NCBI GenBank assembly: GCA_042408415.1
Contig: JBHORE010000096.1
Location: 1-64,000, forward strand
DNA length: 64,000 nt
Direction of reading: 5' to 3'
Source: Thermobaculum sp042408415
GTDB taxonomy: Bacteria; Chloroflexota; Chloroflexia; Thermobaculales; Thermobaculaceae
The notes beneath the pieces are model-generated. The model was not told the origin of the DNA, did not search any database, and saw only the letters and a list, made by a program, of their open reading frames with translations. The position numbers and the translations under genes are program-made. The number at the start of each line of letters is the position of its first letter. Position 1 is the stretch's first letter. Below are positions 33,449-42,180 of this stretch, piece by piece.

Positions 33449-34692
33449 ACATCCAAGAAATCGCGAACGGAGCTGATGAGTTACGAGTTAGCCTACTACA
33501 TGGAGATATATCAGTCAGGGTGCAAGGAGAAGAATGGTCTATTAGCGTTAGTGGAGGTTTGACCCCGTCTATAGAGAGATCAGGAGATATGGTTCATATA
33601 TCGCAGCCTAAGGAAGATATAAGCCTGCGCTCGATTCAGAGAATGGATCTAACTTTGTCTATACCGTCCAGTGTAAACGGGGTAAAACTTGAGACCGGTA
33701 AGGGCCAGATCGAGTTCAAGGGGCAATCTCAGTATGAAGGGGATGTGGTATGTCACTCTGGGTGGGGGAATGTAAGCGTTGAGTCTGTTGAGGGCGACGT
33801 AAGGGTAGAAACGGGTAATGGAGATGTCAGGGTTATACAAGTAGAAGGTGATATAACAGTCTCGACAGGTAATGGCAGAATCATAGTGACTGATTTCGAG
33901 GGTGATGTTACCCTCTCTTCGGGCAATGGGGAGGTAAAAGTGGCTTCTGGAGAGGGCGACTTAAAGGTTTCTACGGGCAATGGGGACATTAACGTCCAAC
34001 AAGTTGAGGGAGATCTAAGTATAAATACTGCCCATGGGAAGGTGAATATTTCTGGTTGTGAGTCCGCGCGTATTAGGGCCTCTTCTGCCATGGGGCCGAT
34101 GCGGGTGGTAGGTTGTGAGATCGGAGAGATGCAACTTAATTCCATGATGGGTGACATCTACTTGGATTCAGAGCTAGACGAAGGTAGGTATCAAGTGTCG
34201 TCTGGCCTAGGGGATGTGGTTGTTATCTTACCTGATGATATATCTGTACGCATCGATGCCCAGACAGGTTTTGGAAAGGTGCATTCAGAGTTCCCTCTAG
34301 TGCAAGTGGGTAGATCTGGGCCAATGGGCTTTGGTGGCGTAAGAATGGTAGGTACCACTGGCAGCGATCATCCAGAAGCAGACCTATCAATAAAGACCGG
34401 CAAGGGCGATATCTCTATTCGTCGCGGCGATGGACAAGTTTTGCAACCTCGATCGGATAGGTCTGAAGATGCTGAAGAGGATCTACAACAGGAGCCGACA
34501 TCTATACAGGATGCTAATGTAGATACTTCTTCAGTTCCCACTCCTCAAGCTGATTACACACCTCTGATGAAGCCTATGCTCGAGAGTAAGGGCAAAACTA
34601 ACGAGGAGTTCGTAAGAGAGGTACTCAGGTCGCTATCCAAAGGCGAGATAACTCCGGACGAAGCTGAGAGACTTCTCCAGAGCGTATTATAG
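33445..34692 (+). CDS. DUF4097-like beta-solenoid protein with C-terminal SHOCT-like tail
   Basis: 415 aa from the ATG at 33445 with GGGAGG upstream; a longer frame from 33358 would run through the previous gene and is rejected. Residues ~110-200 are built of five 18-residue repeats of the form VEGDxxVxTGNGxVxVxx, predicting a right-handed beta-solenoid. A Gly-rich second solenoid part (MGPMRVVGCEIGEMQLNSMMGDIYL) follows, then an acidic/Pro linker (~335-375). The end SLSKGEITPDEAERLLQS resembles the tail of the DUF2089 protein. No signal peptide or membrane span. Related YvlB/LiaX-type proteins take part in cell-envelope stress; that link is by analogy. Confidence 0.75.
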   Translation: MNIQEIANGADELRVSLLHGDISVRVQGEEWSISVSGGLTPSIERSGDMVHISQPKEDISLRSIQRMDLTLSIPSSVNGVKLETGKGQIEFKGQSQYEGDVVCHSGWGNVSVESVEGDVRVETGNGDVRVIQVEGDITVSTGNGRIIVTDFEGDVTLSSGNGEVKVASGEGDLKVSTGNGDINVQQVEGDLSINTAHGKVNISGCESARIRASSAMGPMRVVGCEIGEMQLNSMMGDIYLDSELDEGRYQVSSGLGDVVVILPDDISVRIDAQTGFGKVHSEFPLVQVGRSGPMGFGGVRMVGTTGSDHPEADLSIKTGKGDISIRRGDGQVLQPRSDRSEDAEEDLQQEPTSIQDANVDTSSVPTPQADYTPLMKPMLESKGKTNEEFVREVLRSLSKGEITPDEAERLLQSVL

Positions 34693-34742
34693 CCAGTTTG
34701 TATTGGATAACATAGACGTGTAGTTGGTAATATTTATCGCGT

Positions 34743-35390
34743 ATGGAAAAAGCCGCCGTATTGTGGGATCTTGATGGAGTCCTTGTGGACTCTAGACAAT
34801 TTCACTATGAGTCTTGGCTATATGTAGCCCGCCCTAGGAGTGTGGAGATTAGCTATCAGGATTTTCTCCCGACTTTTGGGATGAGAAATCCTGATGCTAT
34901 TCGTGTCTTGTTTGGGGATCTTCATGAGGAAGAGATAAACAGAATAGCTGAAGACAAAGAGAGATACTTCCGTGAGTCTATTAGAGGGAGAATTAAGCCA
35001 CTTCCTGGAGCTTATAACCTGGTAGTGTCTTTGCATGCGAACGGACACAAGCAGGCTATAGCTTCTTCTACTCCCAGGTTGAATATAGAGGCGATATTGA
35101 CAGAGATCGGCTTGAAGGGCTGCTTTGACGAAATAGTATCTGGGGATGACGTCGAAAATGGTAAGCCTAACCCTGAGATATTCCTCCTGGCTGCCGACAA
35201 GCTTGGTGTTGATCCTCAGTGTTGCGTCGTTGTTGAAGATGCTGTAGTGGGAGTTCAGGCTGGTAAAGCCGCGGGGATGAAGGTTTTTGCTGTTGCCGGG
35301 ACGCGACTACCAGAGGATCTACATCTTGCCGATAGGGTCGTTCACTCTTTGGAAGAGTTATCCCCTGAGGACTTTCAGATAGATTGCTAA
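34743..35390 (+). CDS. HAD phosphatase / beta-phosphoglucomutase-like
   Basis: 215 aa. LWDLDGVLVDS (residues 7-17) is motif I; SSTPR is motif II, and GKPNPEIFLLAADKLGVDPQCCVVVEDAVVGVQAGKAAGMK gives motifs III and IV. This is the beta-phosphoglucomutase/phosphatase subgroup with a C1 cap. The acid-base Asp in DLDG is that of mutases and phosphatases alike, so substrate is open: sugar phosphates are likely. Stands alone; its stop is 2 nt from the convergent pheA stop. Confidence 0.8.
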   Translation: MEKAAVLWDLDGVLVDSRQFHYESWLYVARPRSVEISYQDFLPTFGMRNPDAIRVLFGDLHEEEINRIAEDKERYFRESIRGRIKPLPGAYNLVVSLHANGHKQAIASSTPRLNIEAILTEIGLKGCFDEIVSGDDVENGKPNPEIFLLAADKLGVDPQCCVVVEDAVVGVQAGKAAGMKVFAVAGTRLPEDLHLADRVVHSLEELSPEDFQIDC

Positions 35391-35391
35391 T

Positions 35392-36258
35392 CTATATGCC
35401 TGAATTTGTATTGTCTTCGTCCACGGATTTAGGATAGGAGCCCAAAACTTTTACCCATCTCGACTGTTTATTTAGACAATCTAAGGCTCTCATTAAATCC
35501 GGGTCGGTTACCCACCCTTGACAATCTACATAAAATATATATTCCCATCCTTCGCCTCGCGAGGGTCTTGACTCTATCTTCGTTAGGTTTACGTTGTTTT
35601 CGGCAAAGCACCCAAGGGCATGATAGAGAGCCCCGGGCTTGTTGGGGGTTGAGAACACCAGCGTAGTCTTGCCTTCCTCGCTGGGTTGCTCTATATGTAC
35701 TACAGGCGATCGGCCTATTATCACAAATCTTGTACGGTTAGTTTTGTTGTCTTCTATGTTGGCTGCTAAAACCTTTAGTTCCCATACCTCAGCTGCTCTA
35801 CTTGAAGCTACAGCGGCGATAGTAGGATCTTGCAGCTCGGATACAAGCTTGGCTGCGCCTGCCGTGTCGTAATACGCGACAGGCTGTATATTATGTGCTC
35901 GTAACCAGTTTGCTGCTTGAGCCAATGCCTGTGGATGAGAATAAGCTTTATTAATCCTAGCCAGCTCAGTATCCTGTACACCTAGAAGGCAGTGCCGCAC
36001 TCTAAGCTCATGCTCGCCTCTGATAAATATTTTGCCGGCATACTCGAGCAATAGGTCGTAGGTTTCATGTATGCTACCTGCTTGTGAGTTCTCTACAGGG
36101 ACCACCGCTAAGTCTGTATGCTTGTTAGCCACCGATTCAAAGACATCCCTTAGTGATGGTAACGGTACAGGCTCGCATCCCGGCACAGAAAGTAGAGAAG
36201 CTTCTTCGCTATATGCTCCTGGTTCTCCCTGAAACGCTACGCGCTGTCTATCTGTCAT
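35392..36258 (-). CDS. pheA: Prephenate dehydratase with ACT domain
   Basis: Converts prephenate to phenylpyruvate for phenylalanine. 288 aa, monofunctional. FQGEPGAYSEEAS at the N-terminus, VPVENSQAGSIHETYDLL (substrate binding), and NKTNRTRFVIIG (the TRF motif with catalytic Thr) are family signatures. The C-terminal ACT domain (FSTPNKPGALYHALGCFAENNVNLTKIESRPSRGEGWEYIFYVD) carries the GALY and ESRP phenylalanine-feedback motifs. No chorismate mutase is fused. Confidence 0.93.
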   Translation of the reverse strand: MTDRQRVAFQGEPGAYSEEASLLSVPGCEPVPLPSLRDVFESVANKHTDLAVVPVENSQAGSIHETYDLLLEYAGKIFIRGEHELRVRHCLLGVQDTELARINKAYSHPQALAQAANWLRAHNIQPVAYYDTAGAAKLVSELQDPTIAAVASSRAAEVWELKVLAANIEDNKTNRTRFVIIGRSPVVHIEQPSEEGKTTLVFSTPNKPGALYHALGCFAENNVNLTKIESRPSRGEGWEYIFYVDCQGWVTDPDLMRALDCLNKQSRWVKVLGSYPKSVDEDNTNSGI

Positions 36259-36410
36259 CGCACCTTCCTATAGCCGCTTTTGTCTTATTGTGCCAGACAG
36301 GGCGGCATGTATAGAAGATCGTTAGAGGCTCTATTTGCTACTATTAGGGATGTGACGATAAAGAGATTGGTGCAGGATAAAAACAATGATTGTGAGGGTG
36401 ATGCAAAGGT

Positions 36411-38495
36411 ATGAGTCAAGATATAGAAATTAGGAATAAACTGAATGATCTAGCTTATAACCTTAAGTGGAGTTGGACTCCATCCACTGGAGAGCTATTT
36501 TCCTATATAGATCCCGAAAAATGGCGGAAAACCAAGCATAATCCAGTGCTGCTGCTAAAGCAGGTATCTGATGAAAGGCTGCAGGTACTTCTAGCTGATA
36601 AGTCGTTTGTAGATAGGGTTAACCAAGAGCATGCTTTCCTTCAACAGTATCTTGAGGCTAATAACACTTGGTTCACAGAAAATTATGGCGTCAAGGATTT
36701 CAGCGTTGCCTATTTCTCAGCTGAGTTTGGCTTAGTAGAGTGTCTCCCCATCTATTCTGGAGGTCTGGGAGTGCTCGCTGGTGACCATCTTAAGTCCGCT
36801 AGCGATCTGGGTGTTCCTCTGGTGGGGGTAGGTCTGCTCTATAAGAATGGCTACTTCTTTCAGAAGATAGATGAGAATGGTTGGCAGCGAGAGGAGTATC
36901 CAGATATGAACTATCTGGACACTCCGATAACACTGGTAACCGACATGTCGGGCAATCGAGTAATAGGCGAGGTTGATGTCGCCGACGCTGTGGTTAAGTT
37001 CCAGATATGGAAGGCAAAGGTAGGGAGGGTAGACCTATATCTTCTAGATACTAATTTAGAAGAGAATGAGGCCCCCTACAGGGATATAACCGATAAGCTT
37101 TATGGGGGGGATTCTGAAAAGCGCATTCAACAGGAGATCGTGCTTGGGATCGGGGGCATCAAGGCTCTGCGAATGCTTGGGCTATATCCCCAGGTCTATC
37201 ATATGAACGAGGGACACTCAGCGTTCCTCGTCCTTGAGCGCATGAGGGAGATGATCCAGGATATGGGCAAGAGCTTCGAAGATGCTCTAGAAACTGTGCG
37301 ATCTACTAACGTTTTTACTACTCATACCCCTGTAGCTGCTGGACATGACTACTTCTCAATCGATCTGATCAAGAGATATCTACAGTCTTATATTAACAAG
37401 TTAGGTATCTCATTTGAGCAGTTGTTGGCCTTGGGAAGGAAGAACCCAGAAGATGAAAACGAACTCTTCTGCATGACCGTGCTTGCATTGAAAGCATCCG
37501 GTAAAAACAACGGCGTAAGTAAGTTGCATGGTCGAGTCTCTCAGGAAATGTGGCAATCCATATGGCCGAAGCTGCCTGTCGAAGATGTGCCGATTGGTTA
37601 TGTTACCAATGGTGTGCACGCGCCTACATGGTTATCCAATTCTCTTAGAGATGTTCTAATCGGATCAGGGGAGAATATAGATTGGCAGAAAATATTGGAG
37701 GTGGATGACGAACTTTTATGGCGTCTGCACCAGGAGCTCAAGAGACAATTGATCGAGTTCGTCAATAGCAGGTCGAAGATAGGTGAGCTAGGAAATCTTA
37801 CTGCTGATGTCCTGACTATAGGATTTGCCAGGAGATTTGCTACTTATAAGAGAGCGACTTTGCTCTTTAGTGATGAAGAGAAGCTTGCTGCTATATTAAA
37901 TAATCCTCAGTATCCAGTACAGATACTGTTCTCGGGCAAGGCACATCCGCGTGACAACGGCGGTAAGGAGCTGATACAAAAGATCGTACAACTCTCCAAG
38001 CGTGAGCCCTTCCTTGGAAAGATAGCCTTTATAGAGGATTATGACCTAGATATTGCCCGTCACCTTGTTAGGGGATGCGATGTTTGGCTGAATAATCCAG
38101 TACGTCCAATGGAGGCAAGCGGTACTAGTGGAATGAAAGCCAGCATGAATGGGGTGCTTAATGCAAGTACCCTGGATGGATGGTGGGCAGAAGCCTGGGA
38201 ATCCCTAAACAAAGGTAAAGATGGCTTTGGATGGGCTATAGGCGATGGGAAAGTCTACGAAAACCCAGAAGTGCAGAACGAGGTGGAATCGAGAGCAATA
38301 TATGAGTTGCTAGAAGCAAGCATAATTCCCCTCTTCTACGATCGAGATGAAAAGGGGATCCCTCATAAATGGGTCAGGATGATGAAGGAGGCTATATCTA
38401 GTTTGGGGCCTAAGTTTACCACCGATAGAATGCTGAGAGAATATGTGGAAAGCTTCTATATGGTGGGTCGTACCGGTGATAAGATATTAGTGTAA
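36411..38495 (+). CDS. glgP: Alpha-glucan (glycogen) phosphorylase
   Basis: 694-aa member of the short alpha-glucan phosphorylase family (PF00343 with a short DUF3417-like N-terminal part, LNDLAYNLKWSWTP). It releases glucose-1-phosphate from glucans. AYFSAEFGLVECLPIYSGGLGVLAGDHLKSASDLG and NEGHSAF are conserved active-site parts; EASGTSGMKASMNGVLNASTLDGWW contains the pyridoxal-phosphate lysine. It is shorter than the ~820-860-residue relatives such as mycobacterial and Thermus enzymes. Followed by a 40-bp perfect palindrome. Confidence 0.9.
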   Translation: MSQDIEIRNKLNDLAYNLKWSWTPSTGELFSYIDPEKWRKTKHNPVLLLKQVSDERLQVLLADKSFVDRVNQEHAFLQQYLEANNTWFTENYGVKDFSVAYFSAEFGLVECLPIYSGGLGVLAGDHLKSASDLGVPLVGVGLLYKNGYFFQKIDENGWQREEYPDMNYLDTPITLVTDMSGNRVIGEVDVADAVVKFQIWKAKVGRVDLYLLDTNLEENEAPYRDITDKLYGGDSEKRIQQEIVLGIGGIKALRMLGLYPQVYHMNEGHSAFLVLERMREMIQDMGKSFEDALETVRSTNVFTTHTPVAAGHDYFSIDLIKRYLQSYINKLGISFEQLLALGRKNPEDENELFCMTVLALKASGKNNGVSKLHGRVSQEMWQSIWPKLPVEDVPIGYVTNGVHAPTWLSNSLRDVLIGSGENIDWQKILEVDDELLWRLHQELKRQLIEFVNSRSKIGELGNLTADVLTIGFARRFATYKRATLLFSDEEKLAAILNNPQYPVQILFSGKAHPRDNGGKELIQKIVQLSKREPFLGKIAFIEDYDLDIARHLVRGCDVWLNNPVRPMEASGTSGMKASMNGVLNASTLDGWWAEAWESLNKGKDGFGWAIGDGKVYENPEVQNEVESRAIYELLEASIIPLFYDRDEKGIPHKWVRMMKEAISSLGPKFTTDRMLREYVESFYMVGRTGDKILV

Positions 38496-38512
38496 TTTCT
38501 GGACTTTAAACT

Positions 38513-38552
38513 AGAGAACTGCAGGTGCTCATATGAGCACCTGCAGTTCTCT
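38513..38552. terminator. 40-bp perfect palindrome between glgP and htpX
   Basis: Arms 38513-38530 (AGAGAACTGCAGGTGCTC) and 38535-38552 are exactly complementary, and the central ATAT is itself symmetric. A weak TTTATAAA follows. It lies between convergent genes and likely ends both transcripts; its core GCAGGTGC..CAT recurs in the compound hairpin at 47006. Confidence 0.65.
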
Positions 38553-38561
38553 TTATAAATG

Positions 38562-39449
38562 CTAGCTGAAAGCGAAGGATGTCCCGTGCATCTGTTGAGC
38601 AATCTGGTAAAGCCTTGCGACTCTCTTGGCCACTGGAGGATGCGTACTGAACAAAGAGGCCAGATCTGCACCTCTCAGTGGCTGCACTATGAAGAGATGG
38701 GATGCTGCAGGATTGACTCTCATCGGATGCATCGCCACAGATGCCTCAAGTTTTTGTAAGGCCGATGCCAGATCTAGCGGTCTTCCCGTCAGCCTGGCAG
38801 CTCCCTCGTCAGCTGCATACTCCCTGGATCTAGAGATTGCTAGCTGTACTAATGTAGCCGCTATCGGCGCTACTATGATCACTAATAGTGCGCCTAATGG
38901 ATTAGCACCACCCTCGCGATCGTCAGATCTACTGTATCCGCCGAATATGAACGCCCACCGCGCCATATTCGCCAGGAACATGATAGCACCAGCTATGGTA
39001 GCTACAATAGTTTGTATGAGTGTATCTCGGTTTCTTACATGAGTCAGCTCGTGAGCAATTACCCCGGCTAGCTCTTCCCTATTTAAGATACTCATTATTC
39101 CTGTTGTTACAGCTACTGCCGCATGCTTGGGATCTCGGCCTGTTGCGAAAGCATTAGCTGCAGGAGTGTCTATAACATATACCCTGGGTTTCGGTATCCT
39201 AGCTTGCTGAGCTAGCTGATCCACAATTTGATGCAGCTCTGGAGCCTCGTCCCATCCAACTTCTCGGGCTCCAGTCATCATAAGAGCTATCTTATCGCTG
39301 TACCAATAGGAAAAGAAGTTCATGCCTAGGGCAAGTATGAAAGCAAATACTAGCCCCTGCCTACCGCCCAGCAGCATGCCTACTAACAGAAACAATCCTG
39401 TCAGTAGTGTGAGTAGGAGTACTGTCTTTATACCGTTCTTTGATGTCAC
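38562..39449 (-). CDS. htpX: HtpX-type zinc metalloprotease
   Basis: 295-aa membrane protease for quality control of membrane proteins. Two hydrophobic hairpins at residues ~8-47, the M48 motif AHELTH (His133, Glu134, His137), further helices (TIVATIAGAIMFLANMARW) and the third zinc ligand in SREYAADEGAARLTG (Glu). HtpX active sites face the cytoplasm. GTG start at 39449 follows a GGAGG ten bases upstream. Stress (heat or envelope) control is known for the family but no operator is seen here. Confidence 0.92.
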   Translation of the reverse strand: MTSKNGIKTVLLLTLLTGLFLLVGMLLGGRQGLVFAFILALGMNFFSYWYSDKIALMMTGAREVGWDEAPELHQIVDQLAQQARIPKPRVYVIDTPAANAFATGRDPKHAAVAVTTGIMSILNREELAGVIAHELTHVRNRDTLIQTIVATIAGAIMFLANMARWAFIFGGYSRSDDREGGANPLGALLVIIVAPIAATLVQLAISRSREYAADEGAARLTGRPLDLASALQKLEASVAMHPMRVNPAASHLFIVQPLRGADLASLFSTHPPVAKRVARLYQIAQQMHGTSFAFS

Positions 39450-39513
39450 CTCGTCGAGGCCTCCGCAATCTAGTATTGTCTACATAAAACTATATCCGTG
39501 CTTGTTATCTCAG

Positions 39514-39924
39514 TCAAACAGCTGAGGGAATGAGATTAACCTGAACCTTTCTTACGAGATTGTCCACATTAGTGTCAACTAGTACTATGGACTGCCAGGT
39601 TCCTAACTGTAGTCGTTTATCTCTCACAGCTAATACTAGAAAAGGAGAGATGAAAGCCGGCAATATATGGTCTCTCCCGTGTCCTGGAGATCCATGTGCG
39701 TGTCTATAGTTGGAACTTTTGGGAAATAGTTGGTCTATCGTATTAATTAGATCTTGCTCAGAACCTGACCCTGTCTCCATCAATGCCAATCCAGCTGTGG
39801 CGTGTGGTACGAAGATGTGTACCAATCCTTCCTGTAAATCTTTAACTGCGCCTTCTATTTTACTCGTAATATCTACCACAGCAGGCTTATTACCAGTGTT
39901 GATCGTAAACTCAATAGTCTTCAC
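39514..39924 (-). CDS. yjbQ: YjbQ family protein (UPF0047)
   Basis: 136 aa. The family signature GLVHIFVPHATAGLALMETGSGSEQDL is followed by YRHAHGSPGHGRDHILPAFISPFLVLAVRDKRLQLGTWQSIVLVD. The histidines in PHATA and HAHGSPGHGRDH line the active-site pocket. Members show weak thiamine-phosphate synthase activity but their true role is unknown. Full length for the family. Lies divergently upstream of acs with 122 bp between. Confidence 0.88.
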   Translation of the reverse strand: MKTIEFTINTGNKPAVVDITSKIEGAVKDLQEGLVHIFVPHATAGLALMETGSGSEQDLINTIDQLFPKSSNYRHAHGSPGHGRDHILPAFISPFLVLAVRDKRLQLGTWQSIVLVDTNVDNLVRKVQVNLIPSAV

Positions 39925-39989
39925 TCTTTATACCTCCCGATTCACTTGATCCTAGCAGGTTTACCTTGGATTTTACTCTTAGAATATAG

Positions 39990-39998
39990 TGATATAAT
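39990..39998 (+). promoter_or_regulatory. Extended -10 promoter of acs
   Basis: TG-A-TATAAT: a consensus TATAAT at 39993-39998 with an extended -10 TG two bases before it (39990-39991). A weak TTGGAT lies at 39966-39971 at an unsuitable 21-nt spacing, consistent with reliance on the extended -10. Confidence 0.55.
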
Positions 39999-40046
39999 GC
40001 TGAATCGAAAGCTATCTGTTCTCTATATTTTGCAGGAGGAGATGTC

Positions 40047-42029
40047 ATGAGTGACTCGATACATGATATCGCTATAGAAAGCCTCATGAAGGAGGAGCGT
40101 ATATTTGATCCTCCTGAAGAGTTTCGTAAGAGAGCGAACGTCAATTCCCCCGATATCTATAAGAAGGCTGAGGAGAACTTTGAAGCATTCTGGGATGAGC
40201 TTGCCAAAAGCGAGCTCCATTGGTTCGAACCTTATCAAAAAGTGCTGGATTGGAATCCTCCTTATGCGAGATGGTTTGATGGTGGCAAAATTAACGTCTC
40301 CTACAATTGCTTAGATAGGCATGTCCTCTCAGGTGGTGGTGACAAGATTGCTTACTATTGGGAGGGTGAGCCCGGCGATACACGTGAGGTAACCTATGCA
40401 GAACTCCTTAGAGATGTAAAGAAGTGTGCTAATGCTCTCAAGCAGCTTGGAGTGCAGAAGGGTGATAGAGTGGCCATATATATGCCTATGGTGCCGGAAC
40501 TCCCGGTTGCTATGCTTGCATGTGCCCGTATAGGGGCTCCTCACACTGTGGTGTTTGGAGGATTTTCAGCCGATGCATTAGCTGGCAGAATAAATGATTC
40601 CCAGGCTAAGGTTCTTATTACTGCTGATGGCGGATATCGTAAGGGGAATATAGTCCCCCTCAAGAAAAACGCAGATGAGGCTCTAAAGAATACATCTAGT
40701 GTCGAGAAGGTAATAGTCCTCAGTAGAACAGGACATGATGTAGACATGACTCCTGGTAGGGATATCTGGTGGCATGACATTGTTCCAAATCAGTCCGAGG
40801 ACTGCCCCGCCGAGCCGCTCGATTCAGAGCATATGCTATATCTGTTGTATACCTCCGGTACTACTGCGAAGCCCAAAGGTATAGTCCATACGAGTGCTGG
40901 ATATCTACTTGGTGTATCCCTGACCCACAAGTGGATATTTGACATAAAGCCTGAAGATGTCTATTGGTGCGCTGCTGATATAGGTTGGGTTACAGGGCAC
41001 TCCTATATAGTCTATGGGCCCCTAGCTAATCATACTACCAGCGTTATCTATGAAGGGGCGCCAGATTATCCGGGACCTGACCGTTGGTGGTCAATAATAG
41101 AGAAGTATAAAGTGACCATACTCTATACAGCTCCAACAGCTATAAGGGCACACATGAAGTGGGGTCCTCAACATGCTCAGGCTCACGATCTGTCTTCTCT
41201 CCGTCTGCTTGGTTCAGTGGGCGAACCGATCAACCCTGAGGCGTGGCTGTGGTACCACAAGTATATAGGTGGGGAGAGGTGCCCTGTGGTAGACACCTGG
41301 TGGCAGACCGAGACAGGTATGATCATGATAAGCCCGCTACCAGGTATAACTCGTCTCAAGCCAGGATCTGCTACCTTCCCCTTCCCCGGGGTTCAGGCAG
41401 ATGTTGTTGATGAACAGGGCAATAGTGTCCCACCTGGGGTAGGAGGGTATCTTGTCCTCAAGAGGCCATGGCCAGCGATGCTTAGGGGAATATACGGAGA
41501 TCCCGATAGATATGTTCAGACTTATTGGAGCAGGTTTCCTAATATCTATTTCTCAGGAGACGGAGCTAAGCGCGATGAAGACGGTTACTTCTGGCTCTTG
41601 GGTAGAGTGGACGATGTAATGAACGTTTCTGGGCATAGAATATCAACCATAGAAGTGGAAAGTGCGCTTGTTGATGATCCGCGCGTTGCTGAAGCAGCTG
41701 TTATAGGGCAACACGACGAGGTAACGGGTGAGGCTATATTTGCATTCGTGATTCTTAAGTCCGATGTCGAGCCTACACCCGAGCTCGGAGAAGAACTACG
41801 CCAGCACGTTGCGAGGAAAATAGGTCCTATAGCTAGACCTAAACGCATCATGTTTACTCCTGACCTGCCGAAGACTCGTAGTGGAAAGATCATGAGGAGA
41901 TTGCTGCGAGATATAGCGAATGATCGTCAGCTTGGAGATACTACTACTCTTGCAGATGCATCAGTAGTTGAGTTAATACAGAACGCCACCAAGGCTAACG
42001 TTGAGGATGAGGACTCGGTAAGGCGTTAG
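40047..42029 (+). CDS. acs: Acetyl-CoA synthetase (AMP-forming)
   Basis: 660 aa. Activates acetate to acetyl-CoA via acetyl-AMP. Core motifs: LYTSGTTAKPKGIVHTSAGY (P-loop), WCAADIGWVTGHSYIVYGPL, DTWWQTETGMI (hinge/adenine side), YFWLLGRVDDVMNVSGHRIST and LPKTRSGKIMRR, in which Lys614 is the acylated lysine of the family. The full length and all motifs are of Acs rather than acyl-CoA ligases of other substrates. AGGAGGAG upstream of the ATG. A Pat-type acetyltransferase that could inactivate Lys614 is encoded about 7.5 kb downstream. Confidence 0.95.
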   Translation: MSDSIHDIAIESLMKEERIFDPPEEFRKRANVNSPDIYKKAEENFEAFWDELAKSELHWFEPYQKVLDWNPPYARWFDGGKINVSYNCLDRHVLSGGGDKIAYYWEGEPGDTREVTYAELLRDVKKCANALKQLGVQKGDRVAIYMPMVPELPVAMLACARIGAPHTVVFGGFSADALAGRINDSQAKVLITADGGYRKGNIVPLKKNADEALKNTSSVEKVIVLSRTGHDVDMTPGRDIWWHDIVPNQSEDCPAEPLDSEHMLYLLYTSGTTAKPKGIVHTSAGYLLGVSLTHKWIFDIKPEDVYWCAADIGWVTGHSYIVYGPLANHTTSVIYEGAPDYPGPDRWWSIIEKYKVTILYTAPTAIRAHMKWGPQHAQAHDLSSLRLLGSVGEPINPEAWLWYHKYIGGERCPVVDTWWQTETGMIMISPLPGITRLKPGSATFPFPGVQADVVDEQGNSVPPGVGGYLVLKRPWPAMLRGIYGDPDRYVQTYWSRFPNIYFSGDGAKRDEDGYFWLLGRVDDVMNVSGHRISTIEVESALVDDPRVAEAAVIGQHDEVTGEAIFAFVILKSDVEPTPELGEELRQHVARKIGPIARPKRIMFTPDLPKTRSGKIMRRLLRDIANDRQLGDTTTLADASVVELIQNATKANVEDEDSVRR

Positions 42030-42043
42030 TAACAAAGAGCTCT

Positions 42044-42069
42044 AAGGGAGCGGATATACCCGCTCCCTT
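42044..42069 (+). terminator. 10-bp hairpin after acs
   Basis: AAGGGAGCGG (42044-42053) pairs with CCGCTCCCTT (42060-42069) around a 6-nt loop. It starts 14 bases after the acs stop; no T-tract, but GC-rich. Confidence 0.5.
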
Positions 42070-42180
42070 GACCCTCCCTAGGGCGCAAGGTATATTGTAA
42101 AAGAAATGTAGCAGGTGCAAATTGTTTCAATCGCCATTTGATGCTTTGATTTTCGAGCTTACTTGTGCCCGGAGGATGCT

